A stretch of 64,000 bases of DNA. Origin: Legionella quinlivanii. Lineage in GTDB: Bacteria; Pseudomonadota; Gammaproteobacteria; Legionellales; Legionellaceae. The DNA lies in the NCBI RefSeq assembly GCF_900461555.1, contig NZ_UGOX01000001.1, forward strand, positions 571,501 through 635,500. The letters are read 5' to 3'. A model generated the notes under the pieces. That model saw only the letters and a list, made by a program, of their open reading frames with translations, ran no database searches and was not told the origin of the DNA. This document shows positions 19,601 to 26,997 of the stretch, piece by piece (position 1 is the first letter of the stretch; the number at the start of each line of letters is the position of its first letter). A program made the position numbers and the translations under genes.

Positions 19601-21018
19601 AGGGACGTAAATTTAAGGGATATACGCGTGAGCAACTAGCCAATCCCGAGACAATGAAAAAAGAAGCGGATAAGATTTTACGTGGTCTTGAAAAGCTTTC
19701 GGAAGGGTCGCAGGTAGGTGGATTATGGAAGTCAAAAGGCTTATTGGCTCAACTTAAACGCTTCGGTGAGCAGATGGGAGAACTTGGCGCTACCGTTGGT
19801 GATATTGCCACTGCAAAAGCAGGCACCTTGAAAACACAATTATATCAAGGAGTTTTGGCAGAAATAAGCCGTATGGAAGACGATCTTTATCTGAAACCAG
19901 GCACTATGCTTCTGCCTACAATGCAGAAACTGAATGTCTTTTTTGAATCTATGTTAAGCGAGCTGGATCTGCCGTATGAGGATAAATTGGCTATTATACA
20001 GCAAGATCAGTTTATGACGATTTTAAAGGCAGAAACGGCTAGCCGCATGGCCCAGTTAAATGACGATCTGAATAAAGCGTCAAGTCCTCAGGAAAAAACA
20101 GATATCGAATTCAAAATGCAGGCACTTTCTAACAAATTGAGCTATCTGAATGAGGTGGGCAACGCTTATTCTGAAGACTATAGTGAGCGCAAAGGAAAAA
20201 TACTGGATAGCGAGTTTGAAAAATTGCTAAGTAAAGTATACATTCCGGCGATCGTACAGTCTGGAAAAGGTTTGAATGAACCATTTAAAACTCAATATAT
20301 CAATGAATTGCGCACTTACTATAAGAATAACCGGGATAAATTAATCAGTGAAGGGCAAGCTGACAGCCTGTCAATGGACGATTTGAAAATGGGGCTTGAT
20401 AATATTCAGACCAATCAATACAAAGCTTACCGGTTTGTCGACAATGTAACCCATATCATCAATGATCACATGAGCAAAATCAAACCCGGAGAAAATAAAG
20501 ATTTGTCTGAGTTTGGCGAAAAACTTGTAGATAAATTTCGCGATCCTGCTGTGCCTATCAATATGCGTTATAACGAGGCTAAAAATCTGGAGAATAATTC
20601 GCAGTTTAAGGAAATTGCTGCCAAAAGCAGTAAAGGTTTGGGTCTGCTTTATGCGCTGAAGAGCTTTTTTAGAAGTGTCTCCTATGTGTTAAGTCAGTCC
20701 ATCATGCACAAAATGTCAATGAGGGAGTCTTATCAGGCCTATAAGGAAATACAAAAAATTCAACGTGGGGAAGCTTTGCGGGAGGCTTATTTAAGCTTTA
20801 AGGATAATCTGGGAACAGAGGATTCTACTAAAAAGGACAGTCTTGATGACGTAGATAATCCTGCTCAGGAAAGAGAGAAAGATATTGAAAAAACAGATAA
20901 ATTTCGCGATGCACTAAACCATATGCGACCTCAGTCAGTGGAACCCGCGGTAGAGGCCGCCAATAATGCCCCTGCCGAAGAAGATAATAGCTCTGCCGAA
21001 ATTGCGCGTCCCGGTTGA
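16630..21018 (+). CDS. 1462-residue alpha-helical protein, Dot/Icm effector candidate
   Basis: A very large, almost wholly helical protein without signal peptide. Hydrophobicity is low, except for a short apolar stretch near residue 1345 (GLGLLYALKSFFRSVSYVLS). Coiled-coil-like Glu/Lys/Leu/Gln-rich segments fill most of it. The motif LKPGT[LM] followed by Pro and Gln appears twice (around residues 438 and 1087), and LDLAGGAGLLLGEG near residue 300 is a glycine-rich break. The C-terminus is acidic (PAEEDNSSAEIARPG). Size and composition recall SidH/SdhA-class Legionella effectors, but I cannot show homology. It is a single gene converging with the GTPase-like gene. Confidence 0.7.
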   Translation: MSSDADRTPRISELFAACKAVISSPAPDFPALTNKIKEILDSANYQDQKAAPELRAIPWNSLVKDLHELRGLRNKNALTSEDKIRASFLESRINQMALPAFSELQRSMEVADLWNTEVKSFLALADVILPAEPIAKVAVVPAAVETAPALPLFMTIRNARTALNERLKTSLSAPISEQLTPNEEGVPYTDLDKDPPQVASIKKLINSLYYAENAAKAEIWQKIDSSSKLGMVHSVLSNQIQIAHDLYNVYKALDSFNEAAPEIRELLRENMDLIQPVYNNLASAVQALGLQEKYEHLDLAGGAGLLLGEGVNALQEGDKTTLQGNVLSGLLNQLPRLLNSAATAINPDTRQSPEALQTSAKKQQAIGQLIDAVFSDKHTLSALPSARKAIKGLKEINERLVAEGNNLSEETIKAYIKWGNEGLTALITLADDFERRNYLKPGTLSDPIVEQATVLRDAIEARIAQSEAVKKLPDANAADVLRVAKVGSAKSFIAQSRIHALDESRVASYTEIQELEFKASQAKEFFDLLNQYAGKNLADISLEDKQRLKQSYQVIQSAVATFNVELDKQIVSALNATEAPPAAGRFAGFWKGVEKLKKADISGLMNDIGGYWHGEVNLVGGLRQKILKYYDDKQNAENLKLEIINEAEFSLAEKFKGKIVPYEEVLAARDQKALLAPETTAALSGQGVMGLDALERVEQILPTMLDTIKKAVDSSEAVSENDLTYLKSEYLRLQATIYHTNKELDAKITAALNSGDKAQLAEINADLRHPDFFRELNTRKLFLTDLSNKEREPLPAVDKLSPVQVSSINNLRGNFAAIQEMELSTSIGKLSEYVRTTRINNLSTQVNDRIQMPPHAEDPADPKVVKQIKDLENNLYNLQKALAAFEQMNNDDSLVTKLTVLKDVLMQLKASWNTLNSMTPELKEQYASVAKVLTSYSSVVSPAQVQSQSAQELQAARSNIQKGVDGLFAASAYVADKQQQLADYFGLEVDKGRKFKGYTREQLANPETMKKEADKILRGLEKLSEGSQVGGLWKSKGLLAQLKRFGEQMGELGATVGDIATAKAGTLKTQLYQGVLAEISRMEDDLYLKPGTMLLPTMQKLNVFFESMLSELDLPYEDKLAIIQQDQFMTILKAETASRMAQLNDDLNKASSPQEKTDIEFKMQALSNKLSYLNEVGNAYSEDYSERKGKILDSEFEKLLSKVYIPAIVQSGKGLNEPFKTQYINELRTYYKNNRDKLISEGQADSLSMDDLKMGLDNIQTNQYKAYRFVDNVTHIINDHMSKIKPGENKDLSEFGEKLVDKFRDPAVPINMRYNEAKNLENNSQFKEIAAKSSKGLGLLYALKSFFRSVSYVLSQSIMHKMSMRESYQAYKEIQKIQRGEALREAYLSFKDNLGTEDSTKKDSLDDVDNPAQEREKDIEKTDKFRDALNHMRPQSVEPAVEAANNAPAEEDNSSAEIARPG

Positions 21019-21029
21019 AAATATTACTT

Positions 21030-21066
21030 CTTGATATGCTTTTTGCATATCAAGATGTTTATTTCA
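21030..21066. terminator. Terminator-like hairpin between convergent genes
   Basis: A perfect 10-bp stem CTTGATATGC / GCATATCAAG with a TTTTT loop, followed by ATGTTTATTT. It lies between the 1462-residue protein gene and the GTPase-like gene and could serve either. Confidence 0.65.
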
Positions 21067-21067
21067 G

Positions 21068-22342
21068 TTAGCACAAGCTTTGGGGTTTTTTTGCATCGAT
21101 ACGTTCCTGTCTGGCCTCAATGATTTCCTGGTGGTTTATGATTCGATTATCATCATTCAAATTACACTGCTCTTCAATATAATCCATACGGACTGCAAGA
21201 CTTCCTTTAGGATTAAACTCTTCTTTGATTTCTTTTTTCAATGTCTGCTGGAGTGCGCTAAGCAATGCCGGAACATTCTCCTCACCGGTATAATTCTTTA
21301 AAAAGTTATTAATAATTTCGGTGTGGCCACGCCGCGGGTGCGCAAAAAAATGCCCCGCCCGTTGCCATCTGCTCGCGGTATCCGAGGTTCTCAGTGCATA
21401 GTCTTCAAGGATAGTCCTCGCTGCCAGATAATTCCTTTTCTCCATGGATAAATGCGGGAGTGTTTGCCTGGTCCACATCGCATGGTATGACTTTGGATAA
21501 TTATGTCGGTTCAGAGATACATTCTGCGGCGCAGGAGAAGGTTGAGCTGGCGATTGCTGGGGTGGAGAGGGAAACTCGAGTTCAATATTTAAATTCAGGC
21601 GTGGTGTTCTTGCGTTTTCAACCGCTGGAGCTGTGTGACTTAGAGTGGCCGGTTGCGATAACTGTACCTGGGGTGTCGGCCTGTTGCTCGCATAGAAATC
21701 GAGTTGTGTTATAAAATTCTCTATTTCTTTATCTTTAGGATTCGCACCGAAAGGGTTTATAGGATTGGGCGGAAGGTTAAGCACATGAATTAATCTTGCC
21801 GCAAAAGTACCTCGAAGGCTGTTCAGAACCTCCTCATTGTCGGATGTTTGGGGAAAGTCAAACAGACCCGAGGAAGGATGAGTTCCTACTAAAATCAATC
21901 GTGTATCCGGGCGCATCTGTTGGAGATAAGTGTTAATATTTGCTTTTAATTCTTCAATATTATTTTGGTCACTGGATAGGTTAACGACATAAATGAGCAC
22001 ATCCGCGCTCTTCTCATCTTTACCCACATGCATCCTGGCTCGCGCGGGTTCGGCTGTGGCATTTACCAGATTCAAAAAAGGGGCATGATCCTGACTCAGT
22101 ATATTTGCCTGAAGAGCAGAGGGATTGTTCCGATGTCGTCTTAACTCGCCTTCAGTAGGTTCTCTGAGAGGTTTTCGGATTCTAACAACAGAAGAGTTTT
22201 CTGTGTTAGTTTCCCCTTGCGCTGTCCTGGATTTTCGAATGGTAGGTTCCAGGAACTCAGACCATGCACTATTTGCATCTCCTACAACTAACGCTTTTAA
22301 CGAAGAATTATCCCGCTTTGCTCTAGCCATTATATTGCTCAT
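21068..22342 (-). CDS. Degenerate small-GTPase-like protein, effector candidate
   Basis: A 424-residue soluble protein. The N-terminal 220 residues follow a Ras-like order: a LKALVVGDANSA strand-loop where the P-loop should be, then SADVLIYVVNLSSDQN at the strand before the G4 region, then TRLILVGTHPSS. The P-loop Gly-Lys-Ser/Thr is missing and NKxD is replaced by GTHP, so nucleotide binding is doubtful. A Pro/Ser/Gln-rich linker (about 225-275) joins a helical C-terminal part. The fold call is inference from strand order. Start ATG 22342 is used; M5 at 22330 is an alternative. Confidence 0.6.
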   Translation of the reverse strand: MSNIMARAKRDNSSLKALVVGDANSAWSEFLEPTIRKSRTAQGETNTENSSVVRIRKPLREPTEGELRRHRNNPSALQANILSQDHAPFLNLVNATAEPARARMHVGKDEKSADVLIYVVNLSSDQNNIEELKANINTYLQQMRPDTRLILVGTHPSSGLFDFPQTSDNEEVLNSLRGTFAARLIHVLNLPPNPINPFGANPKDKEIENFITQLDFYASNRPTPQVQLSQPATLSHTAPAVENARTPRLNLNIELEFPSPPQQSPAQPSPAPQNVSLNRHNYPKSYHAMWTRQTLPHLSMEKRNYLAARTILEDYALRTSDTASRWQRAGHFFAHPRRGHTEIINNFLKNYTGEENVPALLSALQQTLKKEIKEEFNPKGSLAVRMDYIEEQCNLNDDNRIINHQEIIEARQERIDAKKPQSLC

Positions 22343-22404
22343 TAGTTATTTATATTGGTCTAATTATAGTCAGAAATGGTTAAGGTTTTATTAAGGGATA
22401 TACT

Positions 22405-22475
22405 TTAGGCCCCATTGCCATTGAGTTAAGTAGGGGTGTACCACTCCGAACTCAATGTTAGGCAAAGGGGCCTAA
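22405..22475. repeat. Imperfect inverted repeat upstream of the GTPase-like gene
   Basis: TTAGGCCCCATTGCC...ATTGAGTT on the left matches the reverse complement of AACTCAATG...GGGGCCTAA on the right, giving a long interrupted stem in the gap before the composite repeat. Its function is unknown. Confidence 0.5.
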
Positions 22476-22605
22476 TGACACTTACTTAAGGCTTTAACTC
22501 CTACTGCTACGTCCCTCGGCTTGTTCCTGAGAGATGGTCGCAAATTTTATATAACCGATTGATTTATAATTATAATGTTAAATCCCTATGTACCCCGCTT
22601 TATGC

Positions 22606-23894
22606 CTGAGGGCTCCCCTCATAAATAAGGATATTAAAAAGTGGCAGTGCATGAAGATATATGATCAAATAGTTTTGCGAACAATTTTGATTAGGATATC
22701 TCATGCACATAAAGCGATTTTTACACAATTTGCTATCAAGTACTATCCATGGAAAACGATTTAATACGCTTAATTTATTTATCAATGCCTTACTCAGGGA
22801 AAAAAAGCTGTCGTTAACTCAGTTGGGGCGAGCATTAAAAAATAAGGCTCAAGAAAAGAATAATATTAAACGCTGTGATCGTTTTTTAGGGAATAAAAAC
22901 CTGCATGGAGAGCGATTCTCGATATACCAAAAAACAGCCCATAGGTTAATTGGAACAAATAGTCGTCCTATTATCCTGGTAGATTGGAGCCATGTTCCTA
23001 ATACAACGCATTATTTGCTTAGAGCCTCATTAGTCGCTAAAGGCCGTGCGTTATCAGTCTATGAAGAGGTATTTCCTCGCCAATATGAAAATAGTGACAA
23101 AGCGCATCACTTATTTTTACAGAATTTAAAGCAAGTTCTGCCTGAGACAAGTCTCCCGATATTAGTTACGGATGCTGGTTTTTATAATTCATGGTTTCGG
23201 TTGGTGTTAAAACAAGGTTGGGACTATGTTGGCCGTATTCGGGGTAATATATGTTATCGATTGGATACCCATACTTACTGGGAATATTATTGTGATTCAA
23301 AGGAAAAGGCGACCGAACAAGGGCAATCTCTGGGGTGGGGCATTGTCTCTAAAACAGACCCAATAGAAACATTTCTTTATTTAATAAAGCTATCCGGAAA
23401 AAAACGTACACGTTTTAATAAGTACAAAAAGAAAGCGCAAAGCAAGAAAGACAAGGTGTATTCAAAATCAGCCAATGAACCTTGGCTTTTAGCAAGTTCA
23501 TTAAACAATACAGAAACATCGTTTAACCCTTTTTCAATCTATTTCAAACGCATGCAAATAGAGCAGAATTTTCGAGATTTAAAGTCATCTCAATATGGCT
23601 TTAGCTTTGAACATGCTTACTCAAAATCAATAGAGCGAATTCAAGTGTTACTAATGATTGCTATGTTGGCTACTTTAATTGCTTATTTAACCGGCTTCGT
23701 TGCTGAAAACAAGCGATGGCATCTCTCTTTTCAAGCCAACACATCCCAAAAAAAACGAGTGCTTTCTTTGTTCTATCTCGGCTGTCGAATCATACAAAGG
23801 AAATTTAAATATAGAATTGATTATGATAAAGCCGTCGAGGCCCTGCAAATAGAGATACTCGTTGCAGGGAGAGAATTATGAGGGGATCCCTCAG
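22606..23894 (+). mobile_element. IS10-like insertion sequence (IS4 family)
   Basis: A 1289-bp element with ends CTGAGGGCTCCCCTCATAA (left) and TTATGAGGGGATCCCTCAG (right), inverted repeats that differ at one position and closely resemble IS10 ends. It is flanked by the 9-bp direct repeat GCTTTATGC (22597-22605 and 23895-23903), the usual IS10 target duplication length. Joining the flanks recreates a REP palindrome, TACCCCGCTTTATGCGGGGTA-like. One intact transposase gene fills it. Confidence 0.93.
22703..23881 (+). CDS. IS4-family (IS10 group) transposase
   Basis: A 392-residue DDE transposase. Catalytic residues are visible: Asp94 in ILVDWSHV, Asp157 in LVTDAGF and Glu287 inside the YREK signature (Y280, R283, E287, K294 in YFKRMQIEQNFRDLK). 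IKRCDRFLGNKNLHGER and the NEPWLLASSL segment closely match the IS10 transposase, and the length is close to its roughly 400 residues. No frameshift or stop is present, so it may be active. The stop codon overlaps the right inverted repeat. The cut-and-paste mechanism is inferred from the group. Confidence 0.95.
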   Translation: MHIKRFLHNLLSSTIHGKRFNTLNLFINALLREKKLSLTQLGRALKNKAQEKNNIKRCDRFLGNKNLHGERFSIYQKTAHRLIGTNSRPIILVDWSHVPNTTHYLLRASLVAKGRALSVYEEVFPRQYENSDKAHHLFLQNLKQVLPETSLPILVTDAGFYNSWFRLVLKQGWDYVGRIRGNICYRLDTHTYWEYYCDSKEKATEQGQSLGWGIVSKTDPIETFLYLIKLSGKKRTRFNKYKKKAQSKKDKVYSKSANEPWLLASSLNNTETSFNPFSIYFKRMQIEQNFRDLKSSQYGFSFEHAYSKSIERIQVLLMIAMLATLIAYLTGFVAENKRWHLSFQANTSQKKRVLSLFYLGCRIIQRKFKYRIDYDKAVEALQIEILVAGREL

Positions 23895-24000
23895 GCTTTA
23901 TGCGGGGTATCCAGGCAATGCGTCTGATTGGCAAAAGCATTTTAATATTCACTACCATTGTTATGGATACCCCGCATAAAGCGGGGTACGTAGGCTCTTA
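23895..24000. repeat. Paired REP palindromes, copy A (split by the IS)
   Basis: The right half of one REP palindrome (GCGGGGTA), a spacer of about 57 bp and a second complete REP (TACCCCGC-ATAAA-GCGGGGTA). The spacer and second REP are nearly identical to 39282-39360. The left half of the first REP is on the other side of the IS10-like element. Confidence 0.8.
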
Positions 24001-24001
24001 T

Positions 24002-24056
24002 AAGGGGTATGTGGGCTCTTACAGGGGGCATGTGGGCTCTTACAGGGGGCTCTTAT
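24002..24056 (+). repeat. Short tandem repeat
   Basis: Between two and three direct units of about 21 bp sharing TGTGGGCTCTTACAGGGGG. They follow the paired REPs inside the composite repeat and have no coding content. Confidence 0.6.
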
Positions 24057-24129
24057 AGAATGGTTAAATTGTGTGACCATCTCTCAGGAACAAGCCAAGG
24101 GACGTGGAGAGAGAGGATTAAAGCCTTAA

Positions 24130-24214
24130 GGCAGCGCCATTCTGCGGGTTATACGCAGAATCCAGTGGTGTTATTCGAATCGTGGATCCCGCGAACTGGT
24201 CGCGGGACGTAGAA
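24130..24214. repeat. Two further REP-like palindromes
   Basis: ATTCTGCGGGTTATACGCAGAAT and then GATCCCGCG-AACTGGT-CGCGGGA form two hairpins before the ctpA stop codon. They share GGATCC/GACGTAG edges with the repeats at 42409-42590. They may act as a 3' end for ctpA. Confidence 0.55.
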
Positions 24215-24229
24215 GGAGAGGCTTTTGAT

Positions 24230-25573
24230 TTAGTTACGGGCAACAGCCAGACCTTTGAGAATAGTCAAGGCAGCATACAGTTGATAGTCCTCATGCAGAA
24301 GCGTTTTATCATCCTTGTTAGAGTGTTCGACGCTTTTGGTTTGTTCGCTGGTGTTTGCCAGATGGCCGCTTAAATCAGCTTCTGAAAAGCCGGTGAAATT
24401 GGCTTTATTATCGTCTTTTGCCACAGTGACTTCATCGATGACGATATCAGGAGTAATACCCTTGGCCTGAATAGACACACCGGATGGCGTATAATAAAGG
24501 GCCGTTGTCAGTTTGATTCCCCGTTTATCGTCAAGCGGCAGGATAGTCTGTACAGAGCCTTTACCGAAGCTTTGTGTGCCGACAATAATTGCCCGTTTGT
24601 TGTCTTTAAGAGCCCCGGCAACAATCTCGGAAGCTGAAGCTGAGCCATTATTGATTAGAACGATCATTGGAGCGTTATTCAAAATATCTCCTGGATTGGC
24701 CAGTGCCGTGAATTTTGAACCGGGTAAGCGCCCTTGTGTGTAGACAATCATTTCCTGCTTGCCATCTTTCGAGGTATCCAGAAACGCATCGGATACCTGA
24801 ATCGCTGAATCCAGCAATCCTCCTGGATTATTTCTAAGATCAAGAATCAGGCCTTTCAGATTGCCGCCAGCCTGTTGTTTCAGTTGAGCGATGGCTTTTT
24901 CCATATCGTCACCGGTCATTGCCTGAAACTGGGTCAGGCGTATATAACCGTAATTGTCATCAAGGAGCTTGCTTTTCACGCTTTTGATAAGAATCTTCTC
25001 ACGAACCAGAGAGAATACCAGTGGTTTGCTTTCACCTTTTCTCAGAATGGTCAAATCGATAGTCGTACCCGCTTTTCCGCGCATTAAATCAACGGCTTCC
25101 TGCAGAGTGATGCCCTGAACGGATTGGTTGCCCAGTTTGATTATATAATCACCGGCTTTGATACCCGCACGATAGGCTGGTGTATCAACCAGAGGAGTGA
25201 CTACTTTCACCACTCCTTCTTCCATGGTGACTTCAATACCCAGACCGCCAAATTCACCGCTTGTTGAAGTTTGCAAATCTTTAAATGCATCTTCATCAAG
25301 ATAAGTGGAATGTGGATCCAGACCGCTTAGCATGCCTTTAATGGCATTATCAAACAGCTCTTTATCGTCAGTCGGTTTCACATAATATTTTTTAATCTGG
25401 CTTAAGGCATTTGAGAAGCGTTGGACATCCTCCAATGGAATTTTTTTATTCCCCTCTGAATTGGTGTTTGTCGCTGTTGCCGAGGCATCAGTTGCATAGA
25501 GTTGAGCTGGAAACAAAAACGCAGTTGTTAATACTGTCGCCAGAGCACCAGAGTAAAACCGTTTGTTGCGCAT
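24230..25573 (-). CDS. ctpA: Carboxy-terminal processing protease (S41 family)
   Basis: A periplasmic serine protease that trims or degrades envelope proteins. From ATG 25573 the 447-residue protein has a signal peptide (RFYSGALATVLTTAFLFPAQLYA), a PDZ domain at about residues 105-185 (FGGLGIEVTMEEGVVKV, AGIKAGDYIIKLGNQSV), and the S41 catalytic core with Ser in NNGSASASEIVAGAL and Lys in QSFGKGSVQT. The open frame continues to 25804, but AAGGAG lies 7 bases before ATG 25573 and the signal peptide then falls at the true N-terminus. It follows envC and gpmI on the same strand, a frequent gene order. Confidence 0.95.
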   Translation of the reverse strand: MRNKRFYSGALATVLTTAFLFPAQLYATDASATATNTNSEGNKKIPLEDVQRFSNALSQIKKYYVKPTDDKELFDNAIKGMLSGLDPHSTYLDEDAFKDLQTSTSGEFGGLGIEVTMEEGVVKVVTPLVDTPAYRAGIKAGDYIIKLGNQSVQGITLQEAVDLMRGKAGTTIDLTILRKGESKPLVFSLVREKILIKSVKSKLLDDNYGYIRLTQFQAMTGDDMEKAIAQLKQQAGGNLKGLILDLRNNPGGLLDSAIQVSDAFLDTSKDGKQEMIVYTQGRLPGSKFTALANPGDILNNAPMIVLINNGSASASEIVAGALKDNKRAIIVGTQSFGKGSVQTILPLDDKRGIKLTTALYYTPSGVSIQAKGITPDIVIDEVTVAKDDNKANFTGFSEADLSGHLANTSEQTKSVEHSNKDDKTLLHEDYQLYAALTILKGLAVARN

Positions 25574-25878
25574 AATGTTCTCCTTGGATAGTGTGCCACG
25601 CATCATGCGGTCACCTTCCGATGTCAAATTACATGAAGCAATATAAATGCCAGAGAGTCTATTGAGAAGAAAACTTCTATCGGAAATTGCTTTTGCAATG
25701 CCGGGGTTCGTCAGCTTCAGGCTATTACTTCGAGCATGATCAACACAGCATACGGGACAGAAACCGAAAAATCCGTTTATCACAACTGCTTTCTTAACGA
25801 TCACAGAATCACCAAGCTGGATTTGACTACTTCTGGCTGATGTTTATTATTATGTCGATGATTGTCAAATTACACAAA
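25574..25878. other. Gap between ctpA and envC
   Basis: A 305-base stretch with no convincing gene. The ctpA reading frame stays open to 25804 and would encode a Cys-containing extension (GFCPVCCVDH), but it has no start signals. It may carry a separate ctpA promoter; I do not see a clear one. Confidence 0.4.
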
Positions 25879-26997
25879 TCAAGCTAACCATTCAAGTGGT
25901 GGAACAGCTTTGCCACGTTGCCTCACCTCAAAGTATAGACCGTTTTGTTTTATCCCGCCGCTGTGTCCAACGGAGGCAATTTGCTCTCCTTGCTGTACAG
26001 TTGCCCCTTTGCGCTTATATAAGGATTGATTGTGCGCATACAGGGTCATAAAGCCCTGTCCATGATCAATAATGATTAATAGCCCATAGCCATTAAGCCA
26101 ATCGCTAAAGACAATTTTGCCCGAAGAGACGGCATGAACCGGTGTTCCTTCTCCGGCAAAAAATGTCACGCCCTGATTCATCCGTTGAAGAGAACGGCTT
26201 TGAATGGGGCGTGGAAGTTTATGCCGCATCTGGTTAAAGCTTTGTTTAGGTAAGGCGACGCTTTTCAAAGCCAGATTCTTTAAAAGATTGGAGAGATTCT
26301 CTTTATTATGTTCAAACTCCGCCAGTGTATGCTCTTTGCTCTGGATTTCTTTACTCAGCGATTGGATAACTGCCTTATGATAGTGTTTATCTTCCTGTAA
26401 CTGGGCCTGATGAATATGAAGCCGCTGTTGTAGCTGGCGCTGTTCAGCCAGTTCATCCTGTAAACTTTTCTGATTGGAGGTTAAATTCTTTTTCGTGTTA
26501 TCAATCGCATCGATAATATGTTGCCGTGACTGAACGATGTATTGATAATAGGTGAGCAGGCGACTGATAGAATAGGGTTCATCCTGATTGATAATCCATT
26601 TAACCGGCTGATAACCTCCTATTTGATAGCGGGTGCGGATATGGTTTGCCAGTTGTTGCTGCTGCTTTATCAGTTGCTGATTCAATTCGCTGATATGCTG
26701 TTCCAGGCTTACAATTTTTTGTTTCTTGCTATCGATATCAGTTTGAATGGAGCGCAGCTGTTGAATGGCTTTGTCTATTTGTTTTTCGGTGCCAGCCAGT
26801 TCACGATTCAACAGACCGCGGCGATCATTGGCATTTGCCAACACTTGTTTGAGACGATTAATTTGCGTGTCCAGCTGCTTTAATTTGGTTTTGGTCTGTA
26901 ATACAGAGGAGCTATCAGCCGCATAGCCTGTACCTGCCAGGCAAAGAGCAATGACAAATCCTGAAATATAACACCTGAAATTAGACAGAATGAGCAT
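25879..26997 (-). CDS. envC: EnvC-like murein hydrolase activator
   Basis: Probably activates cell-separation amidases at the septum. The 372-residue protein has a signal peptide ending CLAGTGYA, a long coiled coil at about residues 30-245 (KLKQLDTQINRLKQVL, LEQHISELNQQLIKQQQQL), and a C-terminal LytM/M23 domain beginning GTPVHAVSSGKIVFSDWL. The zinc-ligand positions are incomplete (SSGKIVFSDW and IIIDHGQGFMTLYAH lack the usual His-x3-Asp), so it is likely non-catalytic, as in EnvC. Its start overlaps the gpmI end by 17 bases, implying coupled translation. Confidence 0.9.
   Translation of the reverse strand: MLILSNFRCYISGFVIALCLAGTGYAADSSSVLQTKTKLKQLDTQINRLKQVLANANDRRGLLNRELAGTEKQIDKAIQQLRSIQTDIDSKKQKIVSLEQHISELNQQLIKQQQQLANHIRTRYQIGGYQPVKWIINQDEPYSISRLLTYYQYIVQSRQHIIDAIDNTKKNLTSNQKSLQDELAEQRQLQQRLHIHQAQLQEDKHYHKAVIQSLSKEIQSKEHTLAEFEHNKENLSNLLKNLALKSVALPKQSFNQMRHKLPRPIQSRSLQRMNQGVTFFAGEGTPVHAVSSGKIVFSDWLNGYGLLIIIDHGQGFMTLYAHNQSLYKRKGATVQQGEQIASVGHSGGIKQNGLYFEVRQRGKAVPPLEWLA

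Larger units (their letters stand above)
22486..24130. repeat. Composite inverted repeat interrupted by an IS10-like element
   Basis: The left arm (22486-22556, TTAAGGCTTTAACTCC then CGGCTTGTTCCTGAGAGATGG) reappears inverted at 24062-24130. Between the arms lie a pair of REP palindromes, a short tandem repeat and the IS10-like insertion. Without the IS, this would be a MITE-like palindromic unit of roughly 350 bp. Related sequence lies at 42409-42690. Confidence 0.7.

Noticed and set aside
25574-25804. N-terminal extension of ctpA
   Set aside because: The extension has no ribosome-binding site, and the signal peptide and AAGGAG fit ATG 25573.
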